Positions 34,110 to 43,736 are shown, counted from the stretch's first letter. The stretch is DNA of 64,000 bases from Cellulomonas cellasea (GCF_030372105.1 NZ_JAUDBQ010000010.1:62001-126000), one strand, 5' to 3'. Translations and numbers: made by a program. The notes: generated by a model from the sequence alone, not told the origin.

Positions 34110-35729
34110 ATGGTCGCGCGCACGTCGCTGTGGCTCGACCGGCTTGACGCGCGGGCCCCCGCCACCGATGGCGGCGCGGGGCCTTCCGACGAGCTGGCGG
34201 ATCCGCATGACGTGGTGGTCGTCGGCGCGGGCCTGACGGGCCTGGCCACGGCGCTGCTGCTGGCCCGGGCGGGCTGGTCGGTGGTGGTGGTGGAGTCGCG
34301 CTGGGTGGGCGCGGGGACCACGGGCCGCTCGACGGCCAAGGTGAGCCTGTTGCAGGGCACGCGGTTGTCCTCGATCGCGCGGCGGCACCCGGAGCCGGTG
34401 CAGGAGTCGTACCTCGAGGGCAGCCGCGAGGGCATGGACTGGCTGCTGCGGTACTGCGACGAGCATCGGGTGCCGTATCAGCGGCGGCCCGCGGTGACGT
34501 ATGCGACCACAGGGCCCGGGTTGGCCCGGGTCGACGAGGAGATGCGCGTGGCCGAGCGGCTCGGCCTGCCCGTCGAGTGGCGTGACGAGCTGGAGTTGCC
34601 GGCGGCGGTGGTCGGGGCCGTGGAGTTGCCCGATCAGGCGCAACTCGACCCGATGGACGTGCTCGCGGCGCTCGCGGACGACCTGGTGGCCCGTGGGGGG
34701 CGCATCGTCGACCGGGCCAGGGTGCTGAGCGCTCATCGCGAGCCCGCGGGGACGTATGTCGTGCGGACGACGCGTGGGGACACCCGCAGTGACACGGTGG
34801 TCCTCGCGACGGGCGCCCCGGTGCTCGATCGCGGGGGGTTCTTCGGCCGCCTGCAGGCCCGCCGGTCGTATGCGCTGGCGTGCCGGGCTCCTGGCGAGCT
34901 GCCGCCCGGGATGTACCTGTCGTCGGACGGCGACACCCGCTCGGTGCGCAGCACGCCGATGGTGGGGGCCGGCGGGTCGATGGCGGGCGTCGGCGAGTTG
35001 CTTCTGGTGGGCGGCGCCGGCCACGTGACCGGTCGCGGCGGCCCCACGGGAGCGCATCTGCGCCGGTTGACCCGGTGGACCGAGCGGCATTTCCCGGGCG
35101 CTGTGGTGACCCATGCGTGGTCGGCGCAGGACTACGCCTCGTCGGACGGGCTGCCGCTGGTGGGGCGCCTCGTCCCGACGAACGGGCGTGTGCTGTTCGC
35201 GAGCGGGTACGACAAGTGGGGGATGACGACGGCGGTGGCGGCGGCGCTGGTGATGGCCGCCGAGCTGCTGGGCGACCATCCTCCGCGCTGGGCCGCCGAC
35301 TGGCGGCCGTGGCGGCCGCGTGAGCTGGTGATCGGCGCGGGGACCGCCACCCGGTGGAACGCGCAGGTGGGCATCCGGTTGGCCTCCGACTGGCTGCGCC
35401 CCTGGCCGGCGGTGGCGGAGCGGCCCACCCCGCCGGAGGGGCAGGGGCGCATCGAGCGGGCCCGGTTCCGGCACCCCGAGGCGGTGTGCACCGTCGGTGG
35501 GGTGACCCGGCGGGTCTCGGGGGTGTGCACGCACCTGGGCGGCATCGTCACGTGGAACGACGCGGAGCGGTCCTGGGACTGCCCGCTGCACGGCTCGCGT
35601 TTCGACGCGACCGGGGCGCCGTTGGAGGGCCCGGCCACGGCGCCGTTGGAGCCCACGGAGCCGGCCAAGCCCGCGCAGCGGCGGCAGGTGCCGGGCATGG
35701 ACGCGCCGGCCCCCACGCCAGCCGACTAG
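34110..35729 (+). CDS. FAD-dependent oxidoreductase with C-terminal Rieske domain
   Basis: A 539-residue protein. A DAO-type FAD domain covers ~30-400 (VVVVGAGLTGLATALLLARAG dinucleotide fold, GRSTAKVSLLQG, SSDGLPLVGRL). The C-terminal ~90 residues form a Rieske [2Fe-2S] domain with CTHLGG and CPLHGSRFD supplying the two Cys and two His. This fusion is widespread but its substrate is unknown; electrons probably pass between the cluster and FAD. It lies 6 bp after the YtxH gene, so the two are likely co-transcribed. Confidence 0.85.
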   Translation: MVARTSLWLDRLDARAPATDGGAGPSDELADPHDVVVVGAGLTGLATALLLARAGWSVVVVESRWVGAGTTGRSTAKVSLLQGTRLSSIARRHPEPVQESYLEGSREGMDWLLRYCDEHRVPYQRRPAVTYATTGPGLARVDEEMRVAERLGLPVEWRDELELPAAVVGAVELPDQAQLDPMDVLAALADDLVARGGRIVDRARVLSAHREPAGTYVVRTTRGDTRSDTVVLATGAPVLDRGGFFGRLQARRSYALACRAPGELPPGMYLSSDGDTRSVRSTPMVGAGGSMAGVGELLLVGGAGHVTGRGGPTGAHLRRLTRWTERHFPGAVVTHAWSAQDYASSDGLPLVGRLVPTNGRVLFASGYDKWGMTTAVAAALVMAAELLGDHPPRWAADWRPWRPRELVIGAGTATRWNAQVGIRLASDWLRPWPAVAERPTPPEGQGRIERARFRHPEAVCTVGGVTRRVSGVCTHLGGIVTWNDAERSWDCPLHGSRFDATGAPLEGPATAPLEPTEPAKPAQRRQVPGMDAPAPTPAD

Positions 35730-35811
35730 GCGGCTGACCGGCCGGGGCGTCATCCTGCGCTGGCGGTCGAACCTCGCACTCAGAAGGTCCGCACGTGGCA
35801 CGATCCAGCCC

Positions 35812-36384
35812 ATGAGCCCTCCCGTGACCGATGTGCTCCCGGACGAGTACGTGCCCGCGCGCATCGACCCCGCCTGGCTGGCCGCCCTCACCGACGACAC
35901 GTCATGGCGCGCCCCGTCGCACGCTGTCCCCACCCCGGCGCCGTTCCCGCGCCGGGAGACCGGGACGCTGGCCGATGCGGGGACCGCGCCCCTGTTCGAC
36001 CTCGAGCACGCGACGACCGCATGGTTCTACAACATCAGGCACGAGCTCAGCGACGCCCACGTGAACCCCTCCGACATGACCCGCGAGCAGCACGACTGGT
36101 TCAGCATCGACCGCGAGGTCTTGTTCACCCGTGAGAAGCGCGCGATCGCGCACCGCGGCAACCTGCTGCGCCTGTGGCCCGCGCACTCGGACGTGACCGG
36201 CGAGTACGCCCTGGTCTGCGCTCCGACCGTGAGGGGCGAGTACCGCCTGTCGAACGTGGACGGGCTGCTGGTGAGCCTGAGCGCCACCGACCTGCCCACC
36301 GCGGTCCGCGACGCGATCGTGGCCTCCGCCCGCATGAACACCACCGTCCTGCTCGCCAGGACCATCGACCGGATGTACTCGTGA
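35812..36384 (+). CDS. Unrecognised protein, first of a coupled paralogous pair
   Basis: A 190-residue soluble protein with no recognised family. Blocks shared with the next gene are LFDLEHATTAWFYNIRHELSDA, FTREKRAIAHRGNLLRLWPA, ALVCAPTVRGEYRLS and ARMNTTVLLARTI. There is no signal peptide and no membrane helix. No ribosome binding site is clear; CACGAT lies 7 nt before the ATG and may be a poor -10. Its stop overlaps the GTG of the second gene (GTGA). Confidence 0.6.
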   Translation: MSPPVTDVLPDEYVPARIDPAWLAALTDDTSWRAPSHAVPTPAPFPRRETGTLADAGTAPLFDLEHATTAWFYNIRHELSDAHVNPSDMTREQHDWFSIDREVLFTREKRAIAHRGNLLRLWPAHSDVTGEYALVCAPTVRGEYRLSNVDGLLVSLSATDLPTAVRDAIVASARMNTTVLLARTIDRMYS

Positions 36385-36938
36385 GCTGGCCGACGTACGA
36401 CCCCACCCAGATGGAGTTCCCCGCCAGGACCTGGTGGGAGGGAAAGAGGATCCCAGCGCTCCGGAGCCAGGAGTTCGAGCAGTTCCCCGGCCAGGTCGAC
36501 ACCCCGATCCCTGCCGCGTTCCCCGTGCTCGACCTCCTCGGGGTCGCGACCCCGTCGGCGGCGCTGCTCGACGTGACACACACGCAGACGGCGATGTTCT
36601 ACGCCAGCGGGGACTCGCTCAGTGACGCCGTCCTGGACGGCGAGCTGCGCGAGCAGGACCTCCTCGACCTTGAAGAAGCCCACCGCGCCGGGCCGGTGAC
36701 CGCCTACGAGAAGCGTGCGGTCGTCGCCCGCGGCCGGGTCCAGCAGTACTGGCCGGCCGCGCGCGGGTCGGGTGCGCTGATCTTCTTCGTCCCGCCGACT
36801 GTGCACGGCGGCGACGCGTTGCGGTTCACAGTGCACTCGGATCCGCTGTGGGAGATCCCGGCCGCGGTCGTGCTCAGCGCACGGATGTGCACGCCCGTTC
36901 TTGTCGCGTCCCAGATCCTGGCGCCGCCGGCCACGTAG
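36381..36938 (+). CDS. Unrecognised protein, second of a coupled paralogous pair
   Basis: A 185-residue soluble protein, diverged from its upstream neighbour but alignable over most of its length: LLDVTHTQTAMFYASGDSLSDA, TAYEKRAVVARGRVQQYWPA, ALIFFVPPTVHGGDALRF, ARMCTPVLVASQIL. Overall identity looks to be roughly a quarter to a third by eye. GTG 36381 lies inside the upstream gene's stop, so translation is coupled and the two products may form a heterodimer. Function unknown. Confidence 0.6.
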   Translation: MSWPTYDPTQMEFPARTWWEGKRIPALRSQEFEQFPGQVDTPIPAAFPVLDLLGVATPSAALLDVTHTQTAMFYASGDSLSDAVLDGELREQDLLDLEEAHRAGPVTAYEKRAVVARGRVQQYWPAARGSGALIFFVPPTVHGGDALRFTVHSDPLWEIPAAVVLSARMCTPVLVASQILAPPAT

Positions 36939-36960
36939 CCCGCAGGCCACGTCGTCGGGG

Positions 36961-37482
36961 TCACATCGTCGTGTCGGACAGCGCGCGCACCCGGTCGGCG
37001 ATCTGGGCGGCCAGTGACTGCGCCGTGCCCGTGGCGTCGAGCGTGAACCCGGGCTCAGTGGGCAGCAGCGGCTCCAACGCGGCGAGCTGGGAGCCCAGCA
37101 GCGCGGGCGGCATGAAGTGGCCGACGCGCTGGCCCATCCGCTGGGCGAGCACGTCGGGCGTCACGTCCAGGTGGACGAACAGCACGGGCCCCCCGGCGCG
37201 GAGCACGTCGCGGTAGGCGACCTTGAGCGCGGAGCAGGTGAGCACGCTGGGGCGGCCCGCACGGGTCTGCTCGGCCAGCCAGTCACGCAGGGTCGCGAGC
37301 CAGGGGGCGCGGTCCTGGTCGGTGAGCGGCTCGCCCGCGGCCATCTTGGCCACGTTGGCCGCAGGGTGCTGGTCGTCGGCCTCCAGGAACTGCCGGTGCA
37401 GGCGCTCCGCGACGAGCTGGGCGACGGTGGTCTTCCCGGAGCCCGAGACTCCCATGACCACCACGTGCTGCACGTCCGACAT
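36961..37482 (-). CDS. gntK: Gluconokinase
   Basis: A 173-residue P-loop kinase. Walker A GVSGSGKTT is at 11-19, FLEADDQHPAANVAKMAAGEPLTDQDR is the gluconate-kinase signature, followed by SVLTCSALKVAYRDVLR and GHFMPPALLGSQ. It phosphorylates D-gluconate to 6-phosphogluconate for the pentose phosphate or Entner-Doudoroff route. No gluconate permease or regulator is adjacent. GAGGGTCG precedes the ATG. Confidence 0.9.
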   Translation of the reverse strand: MSDVQHVVVMGVSGSGKTTVAQLVAERLHRQFLEADDQHPAANVAKMAAGEPLTDQDRAPWLATLRDWLAEQTRAGRPSVLTCSALKVAYRDVLRAGGPVLFVHLDVTPDVLAQRMGQRVGHFMPPALLGSQLAALEPLLPTEPGFTLDATGTAQSLAAQIADRVRALSDTTM

Positions 37483-37520
37483 CGACCCTCAAGCTCTCCT
37501 CGGTGCGGTCCGCGTCAGCG

Positions 37521-37582
37521 GCCTGGGGCTCGCCGCCCACGGCAGCGATCGTACCGAGCCGTGATCGCGCCGAGCCTCAGGC
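37521..37582 (-). terminator. Large hairpin after poxB, likely terminator
   Basis: GCCTGGGGCTCG (37521-37532) pairs with CGAGCCTCAGGC (37571-37582) at 11 of 12 positions plus a G-T pair, with an inner stem GCGATC/GATCGC. It starts 5 nt past the poxB stop on the minus strand. Confidence 0.5.
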
Positions 37583-37587
37583 GGCGG

Positions 37588-39357
37588 TCAGGGCCGCGGC
37601 ACGTTGCGCAGGTTCGAGCGGGCCATCGCCATGACCTCGCCCATGCCGCCGCCCAGGATCTCCTTGCTCATGGCCGCGGTGAACCCGGCGACCTGCTGGC
37701 GCGTGATCTTCGGCGGCAGGGACAGCGCGTGCGGGTCGGTCACCAGGTCGACGAGCGCGGGCCCGTCGTGCGCGAGCGCCTCACGCAGCGCGCCGCGGAC
37801 GCGGCCGGGGTCCTCGACGCGCTCGGCGTGGATGCCCAGCGACCGGGCGACGCCCGCGTAGTCGACGGCCGGGGAGTCGGTGCCGAACGACGGCAGGCCG
37901 TCCACCAACATCTCGAGCCGGACCATGCCCAGGGTCGCGTTGTCGAACAGCACGACCTTCACCGGCAGGTTGTACTGCACCAGCGTGATGAGCTCGCCGA
38001 GCAGCATCGACAGTCCGCCGTCGCCGGCGAGCGCGATGACCGGGCGGGCGGGGCGGCCCTGGTCCCGGTCGGCGTGCGCGGCGCCGATGGCGTGCGGCAC
38101 GGCGTTGGCCATCGAGCCGTGCAGGAACGAGCCGATGACCCGGCGCTGAGGGCTGGGCGTGAGGTAGCGCGCGGCCCACACGTTGCACATGCCTGTGTCG
38201 ACGGTGAACACCGCGTCCTCGGGGGCCTCCTCGTCGAGCATCACGGCAGCGAACTCGGGGTGGATGGGGGTGTGGTGCTCCACGTCCTTGGTGTACGCGC
38301 CGACCACCCCGGTCATGGCCCGCTCGTGCTTGCGCAGCATCTGGTCGAGGAACCGGTGCGAGCGCTTGCGTTGCACGCGGGGCAGCAGCGCCCGGACGGT
38401 CTCCCCGACGTCGCCCACCACCGCGACGTCCTTGCGGGTGCGCCGCCCCAGCCGGGTGGGCTCGATGTCCACCTGCGCGGTCACCACGTCGGCCGGCAGG
38501 AACTGGTCGTAGGGGAAGTCGGTGCCGAGCATGAGGACGAGGTCCGCGCCGTCGAGCGCCGCCTGACATGCGCCGTATCCGAGCAGCCCCGTCATGCCCA
38601 CGTCGAACGGGTTGTCGTACTGGATCCACTCCTTGCCGCGCAGCGTGTGCCCGATGGGCGCGTGCAACCGCTCGGCAAGCGCGATCACGTCGTCATGCGC
38701 GCCCCGGACCCCCGCGCCCGCGAAGATCGTCACCTTCTTGGCGTCGTCGATGGCCGCCGCGAGCCGTTCGAGCGCGTCCTCATGCGGCACGACGCGCGGC
38801 GGCTCCGGGGGAGTCAGCACGTCCGGGACGATCGCGGGAGCCTCGAGCTCGGCGACGTCGCCGGGCAGCGTCAGCACCGCGACGCCCGGGGCGCCGTACG
38901 CGTGGTGGATCGCCGAGCGGATCACCCGGGGCGCCTGGGCGGCTGTCGAGATCATCTCGGAGAACACCGAGCACTCCGTGAACAGCCGGTCCGGGTGGGT
39001 CTCCTGGAAGAAGCCGGTGCCGATCTGCGGGCTGGGGATGTGCGAGGCGATCGCCAGCACGGGCACCCGTGAGCGGTTCGCGTCGTACAGGCCGTTGATC
39101 AGGTGCAGGTTGCCCGGACCGCACGATCCCGCGCACACCGCCAGACGTCCGGTGAGCTCGGCCTCCGCGGCAGCAGCGAACGCCGCCGACTCCTCATGCC
39201 GCACCTGCACCCAGGCGATGTCGGCGCCGTCCTTCGCCGCGCGGCGGATCGCGTCGACGATGGGGTTGAGGCTGTCGCCGACGATGCCGTACACATGCCG
39301 CGCCCCGGCGGCGATGATCTGGGCGACGAGCTGCTCGGCGACGTTCTGGTGTGCCAT
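37588..39357 (-). CDS. poxB: Thiamine-diphosphate pyruvate dehydrogenase (quinone)/oxidase, PoxB-like
   Basis: A 589-residue ThDP enzyme. The catalytic Glu is in RHEESAAF (55/56). SCGPGNLHLINGLYDANRS and IGTGFFQETHP are PoxB-like, and the ThDP/Mg motif is GDGGLSM with the Asn in FDNATLG. The C-terminus (SKEILGGGMGEVM) is where PoxB binds lipid. It oxidises pyruvate to acetate and CO2, passing electrons to quinone at the membrane. GGAGG lies 7 nt before the ATG. Pyruvate oxidases are close relatives, so the acceptor is inferred. Confidence 0.85.
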   Translation of the reverse strand: MAHQNVAEQLVAQIIAAGARHVYGIVGDSLNPIVDAIRRAAKDGADIAWVQVRHEESAAFAAAAEAELTGRLAVCAGSCGPGNLHLINGLYDANRSRVPVLAIASHIPSPQIGTGFFQETHPDRLFTECSVFSEMISTAAQAPRVIRSAIHHAYGAPGVAVLTLPGDVAELEAPAIVPDVLTPPEPPRVVPHEDALERLAAAIDDAKKVTIFAGAGVRGAHDDVIALAERLHAPIGHTLRGKEWIQYDNPFDVGMTGLLGYGACQAALDGADLVLMLGTDFPYDQFLPADVVTAQVDIEPTRLGRRTRKDVAVVGDVGETVRALLPRVQRKRSHRFLDQMLRKHERAMTGVVGAYTKDVEHHTPIHPEFAAVMLDEEAPEDAVFTVDTGMCNVWAARYLTPSPQRRVIGSFLHGSMANAVPHAIGAAHADRDQGRPARPVIALAGDGGLSMLLGELITLVQYNLPVKVVLFDNATLGMVRLEMLVDGLPSFGTDSPAVDYAGVARSLGIHAERVEDPGRVRGALREALAHDGPALVDLVTDPHALSLPPKITRQQVAGFTAAMSKEILGGGMGEVMAMARSNLRNVPRP

Positions 39358-39499
39358 GAGGGACCTCCACGGGGGTGCTGGCCGGGGTGCTGGCCGCTCT
39401 CATCGTGGTCCGGCAATCTGCAAGCCGCACCCGGGCCGACGTGCGATGTCGAGCACACCGCCGCCGTGGCGCGGCGCGGGCCTCGCCGCTCTTCGCCGG

Positions 39500-40489
39500 T
39501 CAGCCCAGCGCGTCGAGCGCCGCGTGCAGGTTCGCCCAGGCCTTCGCGCGGTGCCCCACGAGCCAGTCGCCGGTGTAGCCGCGCGGGCCGATCTCGACGG
39601 TCAGCACGAGGCTCATGTACATCCGGTAGAGCCACAGGCGGGCGTCCCCGGACGGCGTGCCCAGCGCGAGCGATCCGCCGGCGGAGGCGTAGCCCTCGAG
39701 CAGCGCGTCCGGGACGGGCCCCAGTCCCATCTGGTCGGCGCCCGCGAACTCCAGCAGCGGGTCGCCCCACACCGCGCGCTCGGTGTCGATGACCCCGATG
39801 AGCGCGCCCGTCGCGGGCTCGACGAACAGGTTCCCCGGCCACAGGTCGGTGTGGACCAGCGCGGGGTCGCGCACCTCGGCGAGCGCGGCCGCGTGCCGGG
39901 CCAGCGCCGTGCGGACCCTCGCGGCGGGGACCTCGGCGCCCCAGGCCTCGGCGTCGTCGAGCAGCGCGCCTGCCATCGCCCCGAACGCGTCGGGCCACGT
40001 CGCCGCGTGCAGGCCCGTCGCGTCGTTCGGGTAGCCGAACCGGTCGCCGCGCACGGTGTGCAGGCGAGCCATGAACGCGCCCAGCTCGTGATGCGCCCGC
40101 TGGCTCGTCGCGTCGTCGACCTCGCCCAGGTCGGCCAGGGGCGTCCCGTCCAGGTGCGTGACCACCAGCACGTCGCTGGGCAGCACGCTGCGGCTCAGGT
40201 CCGTGAGCAGCACGCGCGGCATGAGCAGGTCGGGCCGGTTGGCGGCGAGGCCGTACACGAGCGCCTCGGTGCGCAGCAGGTCGTGCTCGTAGCGCAGCAG
40301 CCGGTCCGTGGCGGTGGGGGCGGTCTTCACGACCACGCGCGTGCCGTCGGCGAGGGTCGCGCGGTACGTGGTGGCGAACATGCCGCCGGTGAGGAGCTCG
40401 GCGCGGTCGAGGGGCCCGAGGGGGGCAAGCACCGTCGCGAGGGCGTGCAGCGTGGACGCGTCGAGCGGGGCCGGGGCGTGGTCGAGCAC
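39500..40489 (-). CDS. APH-family phosphotransferase
   Basis: A 329-residue kinase-fold protein. GGMFATTYRATLADGTRVVVKT is the nucleotide loop with Lys, VHTDLWPGNLF the catalytic loop with Asp and Asn, and IDTERAVWGDP the metal-binding Asp. The family covers aminoglycoside, fructosamine and other small-molecule kinases; the substrate cannot be assigned. The GTG start is probably leaderless, with TAGCCT 6 nt upstream overlapping the stop codon of the preceding MFS gene. Confidence 0.8.
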   Translation of the reverse strand: MLDHAPAPLDASTLHALATVLAPLGPLDRAELLTGGMFATTYRATLADGTRVVVKTAPTATDRLLRYEHDLLRTEALVYGLAANRPDLLMPRVLLTDLSRSVLPSDVLVVTHLDGTPLADLGEVDDATSQRAHHELGAFMARLHTVRGDRFGYPNDATGLHAATWPDAFGAMAGALLDDAEAWGAEVPAARVRTALARHAAALAEVRDPALVHTDLWPGNLFVEPATGALIGVIDTERAVWGDPLLEFAGADQMGLGPVPDALLEGYASAGGSLALGTPSGDARLWLYRMYMSLVLTVEIGPRGYTGDWLVGHRAKAWANLHAALDALG

Positions 40490-40495
40490 GCCGGA

Positions 40496-40501
40496 AGGCT
40501 A
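40496..40501 (-). promoter_or_regulatory. -10 hexamer overlapping an upstream stop codon
   Basis: On the minus strand TAGCCT (40501 to 40496) ends 6 nt before the GTG of the APH-family gene. Its first three bases are the TAG stop of the MFS gene. Confidence 0.5.
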
Positions 40502-41887
40502 GCGCCCGGGGTGGCCCTGCTCGGGCGATTCGGCCGTGCCGTCTGTGTCGCTGGCGCCGGTCGAGTCGTCTGCGGCGAGCGCGACGGCTGAGTGCTCCGC
40601 CGCCGCGACCTCGGTGGCGGTGACAGCCGCTCCGGCGGTGGGGCTCACCGGCTCGGGCTCCACCTCGGCGTCCTCGACCTCATGCGCCAGGACGTCCGCG
40701 GTGCCCTTGCGCAGCACGCGGGTCGACCCCGCGGCCGCGAGCACCGCGAGCCCCGCAGCCCCGACCACCACGGCGAACCCGCCATGCGAGCCGCGGGCGT
40801 CGATGGCCATCCCCGCCACGGAGGCCCCGACGGAGACGCCCACACCGAGCGCGGTGCCGACCCAGGTCAGCCCCTCGGTGAGGCGCTCGCGGGCCACGAA
40901 GTGCTGCACCAGGCCGTTGCCGTTGATGATCGTGGGGGAGATCGCGAACCCGGCGACGAACATCACGATGGCGAGCATCGCCATCGACTGGACCATCACG
41001 AACAGTGCCGCGCCGACGGCCAGCACCAGGGTGCCGATCACGAACCGCTTCCACAGCGCCATGACCCAGTGCCGCAGGCCGTACAGCAGCCCGGAGATCA
41101 GCGAGCCGAGCGCGAACACGGCGAGCACGACACCCGCCAGGTCGGGGCGCCCGTGCTCGTCGGCGAAGGCCACCGTCGCGACGTCGGTGCCGCCGAAGAT
41201 CGCGCCGATGGCGACGAAGACGATCGCCAGGACGACCATGCCGCCGGAGCGGAGCACCGACCCCTGCCGGGGCGCGTCCACCTCCCGCACCGTCGGCGCC
41301 GGCTGGGTGGCCCGCTGGCTGAGGAACCAGAACCCGCCGCAGACCATCCCGAGCACCGCGACCAGCAGGCCGGCGGCGGGGGACACGTTGGCCGCGAGGA
41401 TCGTCGCCAGCACGGGCCCCACCACGAACACCAGCTCGTCGAGCGCCGACTCCAGCGAGTACGCGGTGTGCACGTCCCGGGAGGACGTGAGCATGTTGGA
41501 CCAGCGGGCGCGCACCAGGGCGCCGAAGGAGCCGATCGTGGCGCCGGTGAGGGCCGCCGTCGCGTACAGCCACGGGGTGGGGGCGTGGGACATCGCGGCT
41601 GTGACGATGCCGATCAGGCCGAGCGAGGCGACGGTGATCGCGGGTCGCATGACGCGGGCCTGGCCGTGACGGTCGACGAGGCGGGCGAGCTGCGGGGAGC
41701 AGATCGCCTGGGCGAGGACGTAGACCGCGGACACGCGACCGGCCAGGCCGTACGAGTGGTACAGCGCCTCGACCATGAGGACGATCCCGATGCCCGCCAT
41801 GGACATGGGCAGGCGTGCGATCACGCCTGAGGCGGAGAAGGCCAGTGCGCCGGGCCGCGCGAGGATCGTGCGGTACGGGCTGAACAC
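40499..41887 (-). CDS. MFS transporter
   Basis: A 462-residue, 12-helix major facilitator. Motif-A-like text is LARLVDRHGQARVMRP. The fourth-helix region reads GATIGSFGALVRARWSN, and the SLESALDELVFVVGP segment is typical of a group of uncharacterised actinobacterial MFS exporters. A ~60-residue acidic C-terminal tail (EVEPEPVSPTAGAA and on) is disordered. Substrate unknown. The start is GTG at 41887. Confidence 0.8.
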   Translation of the reverse strand: MFSPYRTILARPGALAFSASGVIARLPMSMAGIGIVLMVEALYHSYGLAGRVSAVYVLAQAICSPQLARLVDRHGQARVMRPAITVASLGLIGIVTAAMSHAPTPWLYATAALTGATIGSFGALVRARWSNMLTSSRDVHTAYSLESALDELVFVVGPVLATILAANVSPAAGLLVAVLGMVCGGFWFLSQRATQPAPTVREVDAPRQGSVLRSGGMVVLAIVFVAIGAIFGGTDVATVAFADEHGRPDLAGVVLAVFALGSLISGLLYGLRHWVMALWKRFVIGTLVLAVGAALFVMVQSMAMLAIVMFVAGFAISPTIINGNGLVQHFVARERLTEGLTWVGTALGVGVSVGASVAGMAIDARGSHGGFAVVVGAAGLAVLAAAGSTRVLRKGTADVLAHEVEDAEVEPEPVSPTAGAAVTATEVAAAEHSAVALAADDSTGASDTDGTAESPEQGHPGR

Positions 41888-41915
41888 CCGCTGATTCTCT
41901 CATCGCGCACTGACG

Positions 41916-41944
41916 CCCCCGCACCAGGGAACCGGGTGCGGGGG
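41916..41944 (-). terminator. Terminator after phosphoglucomutase gene
   Basis: CCCCCGCACC (41916-41925) and GGTGCGGGGG (41935-41944) form a perfect 10-bp stem with a 9-nt loop, about 48 bp past the phosphoglucomutase stop. Confidence 0.7.
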
Positions 41945-41991
41945 TATGTCTGATGTGCGGCTATGCGCCGGGTGGGACCGGCCCGAGTGGG

Positions 41992-43662
41992 TCAGGCGAG
42001 CGCGTCGTTCACCACGGACCGCGCCTGCTCCTGCACCTCCGTCAGGTGCTCGGGGCTGATGAAGGACTCGGCGTAGATCTTGTACACGTTCTCGGTGCCC
42101 GAGGGGCGGGCTGCGAACCACGCGTCCTCGGTGGTGACCTTGAGCCCGCCGATGGCCGCGCCGTTGCCGGGCGCGGTGGTCAGCTTCGAGGTGATCTCCT
42201 GGCCGGCCAGGGTCGTCGCGGTGACCTGCTCGGGTGAGAGCTTCGCGAGCCGGGCCTTCTGCTCCAGGGTCGCCGGGGCGTCCACCCGGGCGTACCAGGA
42301 CTCCCCGTACCGCTGCACCAGGTCGGCGTGGTGCTGGGAGGGGGAGCGGCCGGTGATGGCCAGCATCTCGGAGGCGAGCAGCGCCAGGATGATCCCGTCC
42401 TTGTCGGTGGTCCACACCCGGCCGTCACGGCGCAGGAACGACGCGCCCGCGGACTCCTCGCCGCCGAAGCCGACGGACCCGTCGAGCAGCCCGGGCACGA
42501 ACCACTTGAAGCCGACCGGCACCTCGAGCAGCCTCCGGTCGAGCCCCGCGGCGACCCGGTCGATCAAGGACGAGGACACGAGGGTCTTGCCGATGGCCGC
42601 GTCGCCGGGCCAGCCGGGGCGGGCGCCGGAGTACAGGTACTCGATGGCCACCGCGAGGTAGTGGTTCGGGTTCATCAGCCCCGCGTCGGGCGTCACGATG
42701 CCGTGCCGGTCGGAGTCCGCGTCGTTGCCGGTGGCGATGTCATAGGGCGCCCCGTCGGCCATCGTGCGCACCAGGGAGGCCATCGCGGAAGGCGAGGAGC
42801 AGTCCATCCGGATCTTGCCGTCCCAGTCGAGCGTCATGAACGCCCACCGCGGGTCCACTGTCGGATTCACCACCGTCAGGTCCAGCCCGTACCGCTCGCC
42901 GATGGCGCCCCAGTACTCGACGGACGCCCCGCCCAGCGGGTCCGCGCCGATCCGCACCCCGGCGTCACGGATCGCGTCGAGGTCGATGACGTTGACCAGG
43001 TCGTCGATGTACGCCTCGAGGAAGTCGTGCTTGTGGGTGGTCGGCGCGGCGAGGGCCGCCGCGAGGGGCAGCCGCCGCACCTGCCCGACGCCGGACCTCA
43101 GCAACTCGTTGGCGCGCGCGGCGATCCAGGCCGTGGCGTCCGAGCCCGCGGGGCCGCCACTGGGCGGGTTGTACTTGAAGCCGCCGTCGCGCGGCGGGTT
43201 GTGCGAGGGGGTCACCACGATGCCGTCGGCCAACCCCGGCCCCTCGACGCGCACGCCGTCGAGGCTGGTCGCGCCGTTGTGCAGCAGGATCGCGTGGGAC
43301 ACGGCGGGTGTGGGCGTGTACGAGTCGCGGGCGTCGACGAACAGCTCCACCCCGGCGGCCGCGAGCACCTCCACGGCCGTCTGCCAGGCGGGCAGCGACA
43401 GCGCATGCGTGTCCCGGCCGATGAACAGCGGGCCGTCGGTGCCCTGGCCGCGCCGGTACTCGACGATCGCGGCCGTCGTGGCGATGATGTGCGCCTCGTT
43501 GAACGCGCCGTCGAACGCGGAGCCGCGGTGCCCGCTGGTGCCGAACACCACCTGCTGGGCGGGATCGTCCAGATCAGGGCTGCGTTCGTAGTACGCGCTC
43601 ACGAGCGCGTCCACGTCGATGAGGTCGGCAGGCTGGGCGAGGGTTCCGGCGCGCGGGTCCAT
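41992..43662 (-). CDS. pgm: Phosphoglucomutase (alpha-D-glucose phosphate-specific)
   Basis: A 556-residue enzyme. It shows [10 protein letters not shown] (41-50), the phosphoserine loop TPSHNPP with S153, the metal loop [19 protein letters not shown] for sugar binding, and [12 protein letters not shown] for phosphate binding. It interconverts glucose-1-phosphate and glucose-6-phosphate. That would link sucrose phosphorolysis at 25-31 kb and glycogen turnover to glycolysis. ATG 43662 has AGGA upstream and gives the normal family N-terminus. Confidence 0.92.
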   Translation of the reverse strand: MDPRAGTLAQPADLIDVDALVSAYYERSPDLDDPAQQVVFGTSGHRGSAFDGAFNEAHIIATTAAIVEYRRGQGTDGPLFIGRDTHALSLPAWQTAVEVLAAAGVELFVDARDSYTPTPAVSHAILLHNGATSLDGVRVEGPGLADGIVVTPSHNPPRDGGFKYNPPSGGPAGSDATAWIAARANELLRSGVGQVRRLPLAAALAAPTTHKHDFLEAYIDDLVNVIDLDAIRDAGVRIGADPLGGASVEYWGAIGERYGLDLTVVNPTVDPRWAFMTLDWDGKIRMDCSSPSAMASLVRTMADGAPYDIATGNDADSDRHGIVTPDAGLMNPNHYLAVAIEYLYSGARPGWPGDAAIGKTLVSSSLIDRVAAGLDRRLLEVPVGFKWFVPGLLDGSVGFGGEESAGASFLRRDGRVWTTDKDGIILALLASEMLAITGRSPSQHHADLVQRYGESWYARVDAPATLEQKARLAKLSPEQVTATTLAGQEITSKLTTAPGNGAAIGGLKVTTEDAWFAARPSGTENVYKIYAESFISPEHLTEVQEQARSVVNDALA

Positions 43663-43730
43663 GCAGCGATCCTGCCACCGCCAACGCCGCAGGTCACCCG
43701 CTCGCGAGAGGCTCACAGCGGCGCAGCGGG

Positions 43731-43736
43731 TAATCT
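43731..43736 (+). promoter_or_regulatory. -10 hexamer of a probably leaderless gene
   Basis: TAATCT, a close match to TATAAT, ends 8 nt before the ATG at 43745. No ribosome binding site is present. Confidence 0.55.
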
